Shown here piece after piece: positions 34,901 to 47,620 of a stretch of 64,000 bases of DNA. Source of the DNA: Ligustrum vulgare (lineage: Eukaryota > Streptophyta > Magnoliopsida > Lamiales > Oleaceae). The translations under genes were made by a program, and so were the position numbers. The notes under the pieces were generated by a model that made no database searches, had not been told where the DNA came from, and worked only from the letters and a program-made list of their open reading frames with translations. The stretch spans positions 25,878,639 to 25,942,638 of the forward strand of contig OY743184.1 of assembly GCA_963555705.1 (NCBI GenBank), in the 5' to 3' direction. Every line of letters begins with the position of its first letter. The stretch's first letter is position 1.

Positions 34901-36819
34901 AGAAGATCTACAAGAGGCATTAACCCTTCTTCTTACCTTCGAGAATATCATTGTAATCTTTTAAACCATAAAGAACATCCCTCTTGCAATACTACATTCC
35001 CTTTATCCAAAGTAATTTCCTACAATTCACTGTCATCCCCTTACCAAACCTTTGTTCTCAACGTGTCATCTCATTATGAACCTCAGTTTTACTATGAGGC
35101 AATTAAATTCCCAGAATGTAAAACAACAATGAAAAATGAATTAGATGCCATGGAGCAAAACAACACTTGGTCTTTCATAACTCTACCTTCAGTGAAACAT
35201 TCCATAGGGTGTAAATGAGTTTTTAAACTCAAACATAGATCTGGCGGATCTATTGAAAAGCACAAAGCCCGTTTGGTAGCCAAAGGTTACAACCAATAAG
35301 AAGGGTTAGATTTCTTTGACACGTTCTCACCTGTTGCAAAATTAGTTTCAGTCAAGGTATTGTTGGCTCTTGCTACCAAAAATAAATGGCACTTGGTTCA
35401 GCTAGACGTGAATAACGCTTTCCTCAATGGTGATTTCTTCGAAGAGGTGTTCATGGACATTCCTCTTGGTTATGTTCATCAAGGGATACCCTTGAAGAAA
35501 GGGGAGAAATTGGTATGCAAGCTTCACAAATCCATTTATGGTTTAATACAGGCTTCAAGACAATGGTACTCAAAAGTACTCGAATACTCTAATTCAATTC
35601 GGTTTTGTTCAGTCCAAATCAGATTATTCATTGTTTACCAAAGGCTCAGCTGATTTGTAGCAATTCTGGTCTATGTTGATGACATTGTCATCACCGGTCC
35701 AAACATCAGTATCATTCAGTCTTTAAAAACTTTTTGCATAGTCAATTTAAACTTAAAGATCTTGGATGTTTAAAATATTTTCTAGGGATGGAAATTGCAC
35801 AATCAACTGTAGGGATGGTTCTATCTCAAAGGCACTACACCTTACAATTATTAGAGGACATAGGATATTTAGCTTGCAAATCTACTGCAGTTCCTATAGA
35901 TCCAAAGATCAAGCTTAATGCAACTGATGGAGATGTACTATCTGATATATCACACTATAGAAGGTTGATTGGCAAACTTCTATACCTCACCTTATCAAGA
36001 CCTGATATAACGTTCGCAATCCATAAACTCAGTCAATTTATAGCTCAACCTCGACTTCCCCACCTACAGGCTGCTCATCATTTATTGAAATATCTGAAGA
36101 AAAGTCCTGGCCAAGGTTTATTCTTTTCATCTTCACCATCTACTCAGCTAAAGGCATTTGCTGATTCTGATTGGGCTTCATGCCCTGACACAAGAAGATC
36201 AGTTACTGGTTTTTGCATATTCCTTGGTGATTCACTTGTCTCTTGGAAAACTAAGAAACATTCCACTATCTCGCGCAGAGTATAGAGCATTGGCTGCAAC
36301 TGCAAGTGAAATTGTTTGGATACACCAGCTACTTAGGGATTTTTAGGTTCATAGTTCCTCTCACGCTCTTCTCTTCTGTGACAATCAAGTTGCGGTTCAC
36401 ATTGCCTCTAATCCCACATTCCATGAAAGAACTAAACATATTGAAATTGACTATCACTTTGTCTTAGATAAGGTCACTGACGGATTCATCAAATTACTGC
36501 CAATTAGCTCTCAACACCAACTGGCAGATGCTTTCACAAAAGCATTACCTTCAAATTTGTCGTTTCCTCTTTTGTCCAAGATGGCTGTAAAAGATATCCA
36601 CAGTCCATCTTGAGGAGGCATGTTAGAAAGTTATAATTCAGTTAGTTATTTAGTTAGTTAGCCATTTGTTCTGTTGAATTAGTTAGTTAGTTACTTAGCT
36701 GTTAGTTAAATCTGTTCAATGGCAGTTGTACTATTTTGTTTATATAAAGGCTTCTTTTCCTCAATTATCAATGAGAAAATGGTTCATCTCCTTCATCATC
36801 TTATTTGTGCAACGTAATA
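31925..36819 (+). mobile_element. Ty1/copia element A, nested in B, TSD CTTCT
   Basis: LTRs 31925-32115 and 36621-36819 are nearly identical apart from a short insertion of GTTA-type repeats. CTTCT flanks both sides (31920-31924 and 36820-36824). PBS TGGTATCAGAGC (32116-32127) is a perfect initiator tRNA-Met match. A purine tract, GAGGAGGC, precedes the 3' LTR. The LTR runs TGTTAG...GTAATA, so it ends in TA rather than CA. A full gag-pol is present with few lesions; this is the youngest large element in the window. Confidence 0.95.
32216..36613 (+). pseudogene. Copia A gag-pol polyprotein, lightly damaged
   Basis: Single-frame Gag-Pol of the RE1 style. Gag starts at 32216 (YFLHHSDNPGITLVSQ, LTGENYASWSRAM). 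A zinc knuckle lies near 33030 but reads CTHY..GHSIDKC, so the second Cys is Tyr. Protease has DSGAT (33374). The GAG-pre-integrase block has HNRLGH, and its CxxC is CYVY. Integrase keeps HCDIWGP, FRSDN and NSVAERKHQ, the three acidic positions. Reverse transcriptase has LDVNNAFLNGD, GLIQASRQWY and YVDD (about 35675). RNase H has FADSDWAS and ends at 36613. Lesions: TGA stops at 32546, 32606, 34721 and 35216 (the first and last where Trp is expected), a further TGA near 34751, a stop near 35298, a shift near 35580 restored before YVDD, one near 36280 and a stop near 36344. Such an element could be moved only with proteins supplied in trans. Confidence 0.92.
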
Positions 36820-36927
36820 CTTCTCACACTCCGAAGAGTTTTTTCTTCTCCTGGGCGTCTTCCCTCGCTTCAATTCTTCTTGATACTTCACGTGCCTTCT
36901 TTTTTCTTTTCCTCACCGATCACAACA

Positions 36928-39900
36928 ATGGCTTATACTACTACTTATACCACTAAAATTGCTACAGAAAACATAACCCATAGTAAGTCTTCATCATCTC
37001 TAGTCCAAATAAATGCAGCCACCCGAATTCCTTTTAAGCTCACTCTGCTGAACTACTTCTCATGGAAAGACGGTTCACTTCACTTCTTTATGGGCCTAAT
37101 CTGTTTGGTTTTTTGGATGGCACTATTAAATGTCCTAATGAGAAAATCACAACAGATGGCGCTACTTCTCCCAGCCTGCCTTTTTCTTCAAAAACGCCAA
37201 AATTGGTTGATCCTAACTCAACCTTTACCTCTCTATTAGAACCAATCATACCCCATGTTGCTTTGTGCATTACTAGCCGTGATGCATAGAATTGCCTTCA
37301 TTGTCATTTTACAAACAATTACACATTATTCATTTAAAGGATAAGCTCTCACAAATGGCTCGTGGAACACAATAAGTGGCTGATTTTCTTTTGAAGATTA
37401 AGAAGATTGTTGTTCAAAACCTTCAGACGACGACCTTCTTAATATTTACAGTACATGAGGTCTTGGCCCTACATATAAAGTACTTATTGTCGTGCTATGA
37501 TCTCATGATTCTTCAGTTCCATTCGAGAAACTTTATGGCAAGTTGATGGAGCACGACATATATATTCGTGATCTAGAGTCTAGGGCTTATAATTCTCATC
37601 CTGAAATCAATACTACACAATCTCGCTACTCTTCTATTTTTCGCTAAAATCAGCGTAACTTCTTCTTCTCCTCTCCCAAATCCCAACCCAGGCTTCTACC
37701 TACACCTCAAACACCACCTTTTCCTTCCAATCTTTCTTGTTACCCTAATCTTATACCCAACTCTCAAGTTATCTGTCAATATTGCAACAGAGTTGATCAC
37801 AAAGCTAATCATTTCTTTGTTCTTTTCCCACATCTTCGCCTTCTCGACCAACCATTAATCATCCTTCTACCCATTTATTCTCTCCGTGGACATTTGATAT
37901 CGATGTCTCTCATCATATTTCTACCAATTTCTGTAACCTTGTTGATCTAAACAATTATTAAGGTCCAGATGACATAATCATGGGAGATAGTTTCAAGTCA
38001 TTTCGTCTCACACACTAGTTCTCTCTCGCTTTCTCCCTTTCTTTCCTTATCTAATATACTTTATGTTCCATCTTTGCGTAAGAATATTATTTCCGTTTCT
38101 AAGTTTTGCTCTACAAATTGTATTCTATTGAATTTTTCCCATCCTTTAACTGACAACAAGGGGACCCACATTCGAGGTCGTCAAATTAATGATATCTACT
38201 AGTGGCCCATTTTATCTTCATCTTCTCCTTTTCTCTACGCTACCATTCTTTTTCCATCTGTTCTTTGGCATGGTCGACTTGGTCACTTGTCCCATCACAT
38301 CTCAACATACATATTTCATTCTAGTAGTTTTCCAATTTCTAGTCGTTTTCTAGAACTTGATTGTAACTCATGTCAATGTAATTAAAAGTCATTGTCTTCC
38401 GTTTGGCTAGTCCTATGTTTTGAGTCATGGTCCCTTAGATATAGTCTACAGAGATGTTTGGGGACAAAGTCATGTACCTTCTTTTGAAGGATTTCGTTAT
38501 GATTTGATTTTTGTTGACCATTTAACAAAATTCATATGGTTTCATCTTTTACGTCTTAAATTTGATGTCCATGCTATATTTTCCAAATTTAAATCAAAGA
38601 TTGAAAATCTACTAAATACAAAACTGCAGACTCTTTATTCTGATGGAGGGGGTGAATTTCCCACTCCCAAAATTATTCTTGAAACACACGGTGTTCAACA
38701 TCTTATAACACCACCACACACCCCAACACAATGATCTTGTCGAAAGACAACATTGGTACATGGTAAAAACTGGCCTTATCCTTCTCCATCATTCTTTTGT
38801 CCCTCTTATCCTTTTGGCCATATGCATTCCAAACCACAATATATCTAATCAACATCTTCCTACTCCCACTTTAAATTACACCTCACCTTATGAAAAACTT
38901 CTAAATCATCCTCCATCTTATAAATCTCTCATGTTTTTGGATGCCTTTGTTGACCATGGTAAAAACCACATACGAATCACAAGCTTGACCAAAAATGTCT
39001 CCTTGTGTATTCCTTGATTATGCTTCCAAGTATCATGCCTATTTTTATCTTGATCCTATTACACATAAAATATAAATCTCTAGACACGTCCTATCTTTAG
39101 AACAACAGTTTCCATTCTCTAAACATGCTGCTACATGCCATTTACCCTCTTCTATGACTTCTCCAACTTCTACAACACCATGTCTATCTTCTGTTCTTCA
39201 TCTCAATTCTCTTCTATCCACTCCTATATCATGGCATCATATTCAAACATAAAATCACAGACCATTTTTTGCAACGTTTGCTCATTCTACTTCACAAGAC
39301 TCCATGCCTTCTCCGTCGTCCTCACATGATATTGATGCAAGTAATTCTCTGCCCATTTCATCTCATATACAATTCGTCCCTCCCACAGTCTCGATAACTT
39401 TATAGTCTTTGTCCGCTTCTTCTTCTCCTTATTTCTTGACAAAAATATCTTTCCCATAAGCTGTCGCTCCTCTTAATCTAAACACTCATCCTATGATAAC
39501 AAGGTCCAAAAACAATAATACCAAATCGAAGAAGCTTAATGCCACTTTGTGGCGTCATCCTCTTCCCCACTTCATCGAACCTACTTGTGTTACCCAAGCT
39601 ATTAAACATCCTCACTAGAGACAAGCAATGTCTTATAATTTTGTTGGGTGCAAATGGGTTTTCTGTATCAAACAAACCCTGATGGTAGTATATCCAGATG
39701 TAAGACATGCATATTAGCTAAAAGCTTTCACCAATGATCTGACTATCATAACACTTTTAGTCAGATCGTAAAACCAACCACAATTCGTCTTATTCTCACT
39801 CTAGAACTTCATCACAACTAGCCTACCAAACAATTGCATGTCAATAATGCCTTCCTTCATGGCACATTGACTGAAAAGATGTATATGTCTCAACCCACTG

Positions 39901-41285
39901 GTCTCGTTGACTCTTCTTATCCTACGCATGTTTTTCATCTTAATAAGGCCATTTATGGTCCAAAATAAGCACCAAGTGCCTGGTACAAAGAGCTTCAACA
40001 ATTCCTCCTCTCTTATGGTTTTCCAAATTCTCATGGTGAAACTTCTTTCTTTATTTTTTCTCAAAACACAACTAATCTCTATTTTCTTGTCTATGTTGAT
40101 GATCTTCTCATAAATGGAAACAATCATTTTGCTAATAATTCTTTCCTGCACGCTATTTCTTCTTGCTTTTCAATTAAAGATCTTGAAAATATCAATCATT
40201 GTAACGACCCGAGTCCCACTTGACGGGCTGTCCCGGCTGTTAGATGACGACGTACTGTCTCCACTGTACCAACACGAGTTTTTTCAGCATGCTTTGTCCT
40301 CACTCGCAAGCTCCCCGAGAAAACTTCCCAGGAGGTCACCCATCCTAGAATTTCTCCAAGCCAACCACGCTTAACTGTGGAGTTTCTAATGATGGACTTC
40401 CAGAAAAGAAGGTGCACCTTGTTTGTATGAGTAGTACCTATCATTTCTTTTAAGCTTTCCTGTTCTGGGTGTTTGAGGTTCTTCCAACTCTTACTGGCAT
40501 GTTCTTATCCAACACAATTATATTCAAGATATTCTTCAATGTACCAATATGATTGGTGTTAAAAAATGTTCCACACCTATATCCTCTTCTCAATCTCTTA
40601 CACTTCATGATGGTCCTCATATGTCTAATCCCACTCTTTATCATCAAACTCTAGGGGATCTCCAATATCTCTATCTCATCAGACCTGATATTTCCTCCTT
40701 GGTCAATAAGCTCTCTCAGGTCATGCATCAACTGACTGAAACCCAATGATCTGCTGTTAAAATAATTCTTCATTATCTCAAATGCACCATTTATCATGGA
40801 CTATTCATAAAGAAATACAATCATCTTTCCCTCGCCGCTTTCATAGATGCAGATTAGGTTGGTAATAAAGATGATCGAACTTCCACTTCTTCCTACATTC
40901 TTTATCTTGGTGGCAATGCCATATCTTGGAGTTTAAAAAAAACAGTTGCACGATCTTCAACTGAAGCTGGATATCTTGCACTTGCAATCTTGTTCAACAG
41001 AATTATTATGGATTCGAAATCTTCTTCTTGAACTCAAAGTCTCTCTTCCCTCTTGACCTATCATTTTTTGTGATAATGTTGGTGCTATGTATTTATCTAT
41101 AAACCATATTTTTCATTTTTGTATGAAGCATATAGCAATCAACTATCACTTTGTACGTAATCATGTGTCTAATGGATCCTTTACAGACTCTTGTATCTTC
41201 TCCAGAGATAAATTAGCTAATGCATTAACAAAGCTGTTATCGCACTCCACTGTCTAATCCCTACGGTCCAAGATTGGAGTATCGA
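36928..41285 (+). pseudogene. Copia B gag-pol, heavily decayed
   Basis: After copia A, Gag of element B restarts at 36928 (INAATRIPFKLT, then NYFSWKDG). A zinc knuckle CQYCNRVDHKANHF lacks its last Cys (about 37775). The protease site reads DIDVS where DSGAS is expected (about 37895). HGRLGHLS of the pre-integrase block is at 38265. Integrase (38420-38734) shows YRDVWGQ and LYSDGGGEF. Reverse transcriptase (39600-40200) shows [25 protein letters not shown] and YVDD (40092-40103), then is cut by the Cassandra LTR and resumes near 40475. RNase H (40600-41250) keeps SLAAFIDAD and STEAGYLAL. Dozens of stops and shifts. It is much older than copia A. Confidence 0.85.
40200..40474 (-). mobile_element. 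Cassandra LTR (5S rRNA-like) inside copia B
   Basis: On the minus strand, 40385-40318 resembles the promoter half of plant 5S rRNA: AACTCCACAGTTAAGCGTG, GAGAA.TTCTAGGATGGGTGACC and CTCCTGGGAAGTTT. That is the hallmark of Cassandra TRIM LTRs. The left end is TGTAACGACCCG; the right edge is placed where the copia reverse transcriptase resumes, so it is good to within several bases. Related copies are at 61389-62179. It splits copia B about 100 bp after YVDD. Confidence 0.85.
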
Positions 41286-41638
41286 ATGGGAACTCCATCT
41301 TGTGGGGGCATATTAAAGATAATTCTCAATCTCCCTCTAATTCTCAAACATCCTTATCATCTTATCTTTCTCTAAAGACTCTCGACCACACTCAAATGTA
41401 TCTAGACTCAAACGGTGGCAAAATGCAACTAAACACTCCAATGACTATAGAAGATTATCACAAGATGGAGAGCTTAAGTTATCAAAAAATTGTATAATGT
41501 AAATCATGAGTGCATATAGATAACCACAATTTGTAATTTTACATTATCGTCAAGTTCTTGTAACGTAACACTATAAATATGTACAAGTTTAATGAAAACA
41601 TAACAAAATTTATTCTATGGAGAAAACTTTACAATTCT

Positions 41639-42899
41639 AACATTGGAAACAGATTCGCCTAAATATTAAATGAAAAATATTTTGTTTAAAAAAGTGGTTT
41701 TTTTAAAATAGGTATTAGAAGCAGAAAAAATATGAAAAGGAAAACATAGAGGAAAGAAAAATGAGGTTCATATATAGATTGATTTTTTAACCAAATTTTA
41801 GGTAAATCTTAATATAAGTAATGAAAAGTGTGATTGAAAAGTTAATAAAAAGTGTGAATCTCATGAAATGTGAAATGAAAATGAGTCTAAGAAAAATCAA
41901 ATTTTAAAATATGAGCCAACCAAACATGGATATAATTTTGAAGTACAAATGAGAGCATCTAACTTGCATTTATTAATTTGTGGGGAAAATTGTAATTAAC
42001 ACAAACTTATGTGTTCGTGTAAACTGTAAAGTATATAACGTGTAAACTTTGCAATAGATCCTCAAACTCCACGTCATGAATCACTTGATTTTTGCAAAGT
42101 GACCCCAGCAATTTCCATTTTCTTTCTTCTTAACCCGATTGTAAACGATTGATTTTCTTTGTCTATATTAGAATTCAGAAGAATCATAAGCAAACATATT
42201 AAACAAAACTATACTTTTCATGCTTTAATATTGATTTCATCTTTCCTTCTTACTTTACTGTTTATTTAGAGCTTAAGTTTATTATCGGGATTGGACAATA
42301 TTTTAGTTTACTAGTTAAAAAGATTAAGCCTGATATTCTAATTTATTATGTGCTAGTCTCAATTTTTCTTTCAGGAAACAAAGCTAAGATATCTCGGTCT
42401 TTGTTTTCAGTAAAGCATATTTTCTTTCGAAAAGGTTAAATTCTATAATAAATTCAATTCTTCTATTTTATATATAATTACAAAAATTATGTTTAATATC
42501 TTTTCGAGTGAATTTTAAAATACAATAATGTTATATGAATTACTCATTTTATAAAGAAAATCCCTTAAGCTAAATTTCTTTCATGCTATTCAACTATATA
42601 AGCATTGTTAGATGATGTATGATACTTTTCTATAATCTACATCTGCAAAATCTTAAAATTGTAGATGAGTGGGAATATTTTGATTTCCCATTTTATCCTC
42701 ACATTCTTTTCTTTTTCTCAATAATACTCATAGTTCATTTATTGAAACTTATTTTACATTAATTTAATTCTTATTTCTACAACATTAATTTATCCACGTT
42801 GACTAAATATAAATTGGTTATTCAATTAATATTAATTTAGCATCTTTACTTTTTAATTATTTTTATAATATTATCCTATCAAAGTTCATTCCCGTGATA
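41639..42899. other. No gene seen
   Basis: AT-rich intergenic DNA between two copia insertions. Confidence 0.55.
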
Positions 42900-43181
42900 A
42901 CTCCTATAAAATATTGGAGAGAGAAACTCAACATTTTCATTAACTTAAAATGTGTATATATACAATGGGTATTACATAATTATAACTCTAGTCCCCAACA
43001 TTTAAGAGGTACAATAATGGTACAAAATAGAAGAAATTAAACTTATTTCAATACTCTCTTTCAAGTTGGTGCATAGATATCACACATACCTAACTTAGAT
43101 ATTGATGTATAGAATGAACCACTAGCCACTCATGTGTCATGATGTTGGCTAGTTGATTTTCACTCTTAATAAATGGAATAT

Positions 43182-46100
43182 CTATATTCTTGGAGTTGAG
43201 GTTGTCTTTGATGTAGCATGTGTCAAGATCAACTGTTTCGTTCGATCATGTTGTACCGGATTGTTCACTATCTCAATAAATGCAGTGTTGTCATAAAAAA
43301 GTAACATATGCTTGCTTGGACCAAAACCAAGTTCACTAAGAAGAATTTTTAACCACGTAAGCTCAGTAGTTGTATGATGCAAAGCACGGTATTATGCTTC
43401 CGCACTAGATAGTGAAACCACATTTTGTTTTTTATTTCTCAAAGTAATAAGATTTCCTCCAACAAATGAAACATATCTCAGCGTCCAAACTCGATCCATC
43501 AAAATCAGAATCTGTGTAACTTACAATGTCTAAATGGTCCCTTTTAGTGTACAAAATACCCTTTCTAGGAGAGGACTTCAATTATGCCAAAACTCGGGTA
43601 ACTACACCTGTAACTCGCAAACTTTTCGTAAATAAATCCGGAGTGTTACTAAAAATAATTCGATTTTATTCAATAAATGCGAAAGCGTAAAAAATAAAAT
43701 AAAATGATTCTTTACTCAAAAAATAAATTGCACTAAAAAAATTGCCAAACATGAAATTGAAAAGATTTCCCAACAAATCATAATAATTTAATTTAATAAA
43801 TAAACATGTCTCTAACATTAAATAAATTGGAATAGGAAACTTTATAACATTAATTCTTCAAATCTCAGGCAGTCTGCATGTAAAATTTTAAAATAAGAGT
43901 GAGTATTAAAAATACCAGTAAGATACGTGCTAATTCCAATTCAACATAACATAAATATACGATACATTCAATACAAAAAAAAAATCCCGTTTAGATCAAC
44001 TAACCGCGATAATAACTAGGTCAAGGAATTACTTAAGAATCCACGCATCGATCCCGAATGATTTAACCTTGATCCCAAAGGATTTAACATAGCAACCCGA
44101 AGGATTTAAATTTTGAAATCGACCCGAAGGCCTAAAGCATTAAAAGTAGCAACATATCGACATCATGAAGAATTTAGAATTTAATCACTGGCACATATTG
44201 TATCTTACTTGATAAATCAAGAAATTTCTAAAAAGAAAAACAATTGCACTCTACAATAAATTTCTCTCTGTTTACGTGAACAAGAGCCGAGAATGTATTT
44301 TTTTTTTTTTTTGAAGATTCATCTGACCCTCTTATAATATTTATAGATACAATTCACCTCACAAATTTGAGTTTTATAACAGTTTTAACTAAAAAAATCG
44401 TGTTCAACGAGTAAAAAGATAAGGGTGAAGAATTTAAATAGGAAAATGTTTGTGATATATTATCAAATTTCTTTGAAATCAATCCACAAGACTAACAATT
44501 ATTTGTTTAACAATTAATAGAGGCAAAAATTAATTAATTAAAAATCAATTAAACTCCTATTCTTTCAATCGAAAATAACTTGATGTGGTTATATTCAAAT
44601 CAGATTTTTCTTGGATCAAGACTCCTAATTAATCACGATCTACAAAATGAGTCCAATATCGATTTAGTAATTATCATCATATCAATAATTAAATATTTGG
44701 GTCAAACATAAAACACTTTAGTCTTTCAACATTTTGAAATTATTAAAAGACATCAAGGATAAAATCATTAAATAATTTTATTACTTTAAATTTTCGAGGG
44801 TGTTAAAACACCTATGTCCTGATCACTAGGGTTATGCATGAACCGGCGCACAATGCTCACTGTATATGACAAATCAGGTCTTGTGTGAGTCAAAATAGAT
44901 CAATTTTCCTACCAATTGCTGATATCTCTCTTTGTTTGTAAGAATTTGATCAAGGTAAATAGATAGACCGTAGTTCACCTCAATAAGCGTATTTACAAGT
45001 GCACAACCTGACATACTAGTTTCTTCCAGAAGATCAAGAACATACTTACGTTGGGAGAGAACAAGTCATTGCTTAAATCTTGATACCTCAATGCCCAAGA
45101 AATATTTTAGAGCACCCAAATCTTTCATTTCAAACTCCTTTGTTAGATAAATCTAAAGTTTTTCAATTTAACTAGGGTTACTACTAGTAACAATCATGTC
45201 ATCCACATACACAATGAGTAAGGTAATATCGTGACCAATTCTTTTATAAAATAGAGTATGGTCAGCTAAAGCTTGTTTAAAACCATACCTCTTCATGGAG
45301 CAACTCAGCCTTCCAAACATCGCCCTCGGTGATTGTTTTAGTCCATATAAACCCTTCTTTAATTTACATACTTTACCCCTGGAGGCGTAAAACCCGGTGG
45401 TAGATCCATATACACTTTTTCTATCAGATCACCATGAAGGAATGCATTTTTTACATGAAATTGCCTCAATGGCCAGTCCTGATTAACTGCCAAGGATAAT
45501 ATAACTCTAACTGTGTTCATCTTGTCCACCAGAGCAAAAGTATCCTAATAATCAATCCCATAGGTCTGTGAGTAACCTTTGACAACCAGTCTCGCTTTAT
45601 ACCAGTCCACGGTCCCATCTGACTTATATTTTAATGTGTACAACCATTTACACCCTACAGTTCTATTCTCTGATGGTAGGAAGACCATCTCCCAAGTAGA
45701 ATTATTTTGGAGATCATCTATTTCTTCTACCATAACAAATTTCCACTTAGGTTGACCAAGAGGTTCCTGAAAATGATTAGGAACAGACACAAAAGACAAT
45801 TGAAGGGAAAATTCCAGGTTAATCTTAGATAAACGATGGTAAGAGATATAGTTAGAGATGGAAAAGGTAGTATTGAAAGAAGATGATGAGAAACCCACCT
45901 GTCAGGTGGGTTACGGTTTTGAAGGGAATATCTCCTACTTGGGATGTCAGCATTATCAAAAACTGTAGGGTTAGAATTAAAAACAGGAATAGAGTTAGAA
46001 TGGATAGGCAGTGGAATATGTACCTCATTTTCAATCGAAGAAGAGTTCAATGGCACAGTAGTATCATCAGGAGAAATATCAATTTTGAAGAAGGCTCGAC

Positions 46101-47620
46101 TTTATCTTCAATAACTAGTGCTGGAGTGCATTGAGTATCTAGATTTCTCCTTGTGTAACACTTTTAGAACAATCTAGGTGATTTGTCACTCTCGACTTCA
46201 GACTCCCCCTTTTCCCCTGAAATCCACATTTTCTTTTCTTCTAACCACGTTTGTTCCTCTTTTTTACTACAACCCCCTTAAAGAGGAACCAATGACATCA
46301 TCAAAGAAAACTCAGATTCGCAAAATTCAACGTCCATAGAGATATAGTATTTTCTCGTAGGGGGATGAAAACATTTGTAGCCCTTTTGTGAGCTGGAGTA
46401 ACCAAGGAAAACACATTTCAAAGCACGATGATCAATTTTGTCTCTGAGATGGGAGTGCACATGGACATAACACACACAACCAAAAACTTTGGGACAAATA
46501 TTCAAGGCAGAAGGAATATGGTTGAACTTTGACAACATCCTTATGGGAGTTTGAAAATCAATTATCCGAGAAGGCATCCAGTTGATTAAAAAGACAACAG
46601 TTGTCACAGCTTCAGCCCAAAAATGTTTCGGAACCTTCATAGTGAAGCATAAAACTCAGGCTACTTCAAGGATATGCCGATTTTTACACTCAGCTATGCC
46701 GTTTTATTGTGGTGTGTAAGCACTAGTTGTCTAATGAAGAATACCATGAGTTGCATAGAAGTTGGCAAGGGTTTGGTTCACAAACTCACGGCTGTTGTCA
46801 GAATGAAAAACCTTAACCTAAGTATGAAATCGTGTCTCAATCATTTTTAAAAATTGAGGGATAGCATGCACAACATCACCTTTAGATTTTAGCAAATATA
46901 ACCAAAACACTCTAGTACAGTTATCAATAAAGGAAACAAAAGGAACATGACTTCTATTTAGACTGACTCTAAAAGGTATACGATGATTTTTAGCAAAAAT
47001 ACATTATTCACATCGAATACTAGAATTAGAAATTTTTTAAACAGCTTTGGAAACAAGTGTTCTAAATAAGGAAATGAGGGGTGTCCTAATCGACAATGCC
47101 ACAAAAGGATCCGGTCTCTAGGTGAAGATCTACTCACTACTTGAAGACCAATACTAGTCTATGTTTGCAACTTCATTGTCCACTCCTAAAATATAGTCTT
47201 CCTCCTTCTCTACTAGTGCCAATCATCTTCTTCGTTCGATTGTCCTGAAAGACACAATGAGAAGGTGAAAAGGTTACAGAACAATCTAATGTTTTTTGTA
47301 ATTTGACTAATGGATAACAAATTGGTAGAAAATGTAGGTGCAAGTAAGATATTAGACATGGATAAAGTGGATGAAAATAACACATTTCCAGCCCCAATAA
47401 TTTGGACAGGAGTTCCATTAGCAACCTGGACAGACTGAACAACTAAATTTGAAAGAGAATCAAGTATGGAAGGATTGCAAGTAAAATGACCAGTAGCTCT
47501 AGAATCGATTACCCAAGAACTAAATACAGAAGAAGTGGATGCTAAACTAAAATTACCTTCCCCAAGAGATAATCTAGCAACATGTGAGGCAGCCATTTTT
47601 CCAATTCTAATCAATTCCAA
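43182..47620 (-). pseudogene. Copia C pol remnant
   Basis: From the right: protease with VIDSRAT (the DSGAT catalytic Gly now Arg) at about 47505; integrase with FHSDNSREF near 46800, a stop inside PQ.NGIAE, then FWAEAVTT and VFLGYSSSQKGYKC (46640-46280); reverse transcriptase with GCKWLYTLKYKSDG and KARLVVKGYSQ (45660-45550), [23 protein letters not shown] (45209-45198) and LGALKYFLGIE (about 45110). The solo LTR then interrupts. RNase H resumes at 43598 and ends near 43182 with TELTWLKILL and FYDNTAFIEI. Stops and shifts occur throughout. Confidence 0.85.
43609..44807. mobile_element. Solo LTR nested in copia C, TSD ACACC
   Basis: TGTAACTCGC...GGGTGTTAAA, 1199 bp, flanked exactly by ACACC (43604-43608 and 44808-44812). 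The end should read GTTACA; here it is GTTAAA, one base off. Copia C coding sequence stops at one side and resumes at the other. Inside, CCCGAAGGATTT-type words recur about four times at 44054-44140. No internal genes. Confidence 0.85.

Larger units (their letters stand above)
31597..41633 (+). mobile_element. Ty1/copia element B, TSD ATTCT
   Basis: LTRs 31597-31908 and 41311-41633 are clearly related and are flanked by ATTCT (31592-31596 and 41634-41638). A PBS, TGGTATTAGAGC (31909-31920), follows the 5' LTR, and a purine tract, TGTGGGGGC, precedes the 3' LTR. The interior was split by copia element A right after the PBS; gag resumes at 36928. A Cassandra LTR also sits in the reverse transcriptase. 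LTR starts read TATTAAAG, so the canonical TG has become TA in both copies. Confidence 0.92.

Noticed and set aside
36726..37290. Overlapping frames at the copia A/B junction as separate genes
   Set aside because: They are LTR DNA of element A and frame fragments of element B gag.
40318..40385. 5S rRNA gene on the minus strand
   Set aside because: Only the promoter half resembles 5S, and it sits within a TGTAAC-bounded LTR with related copies at 61389-62179; this is Cassandra.
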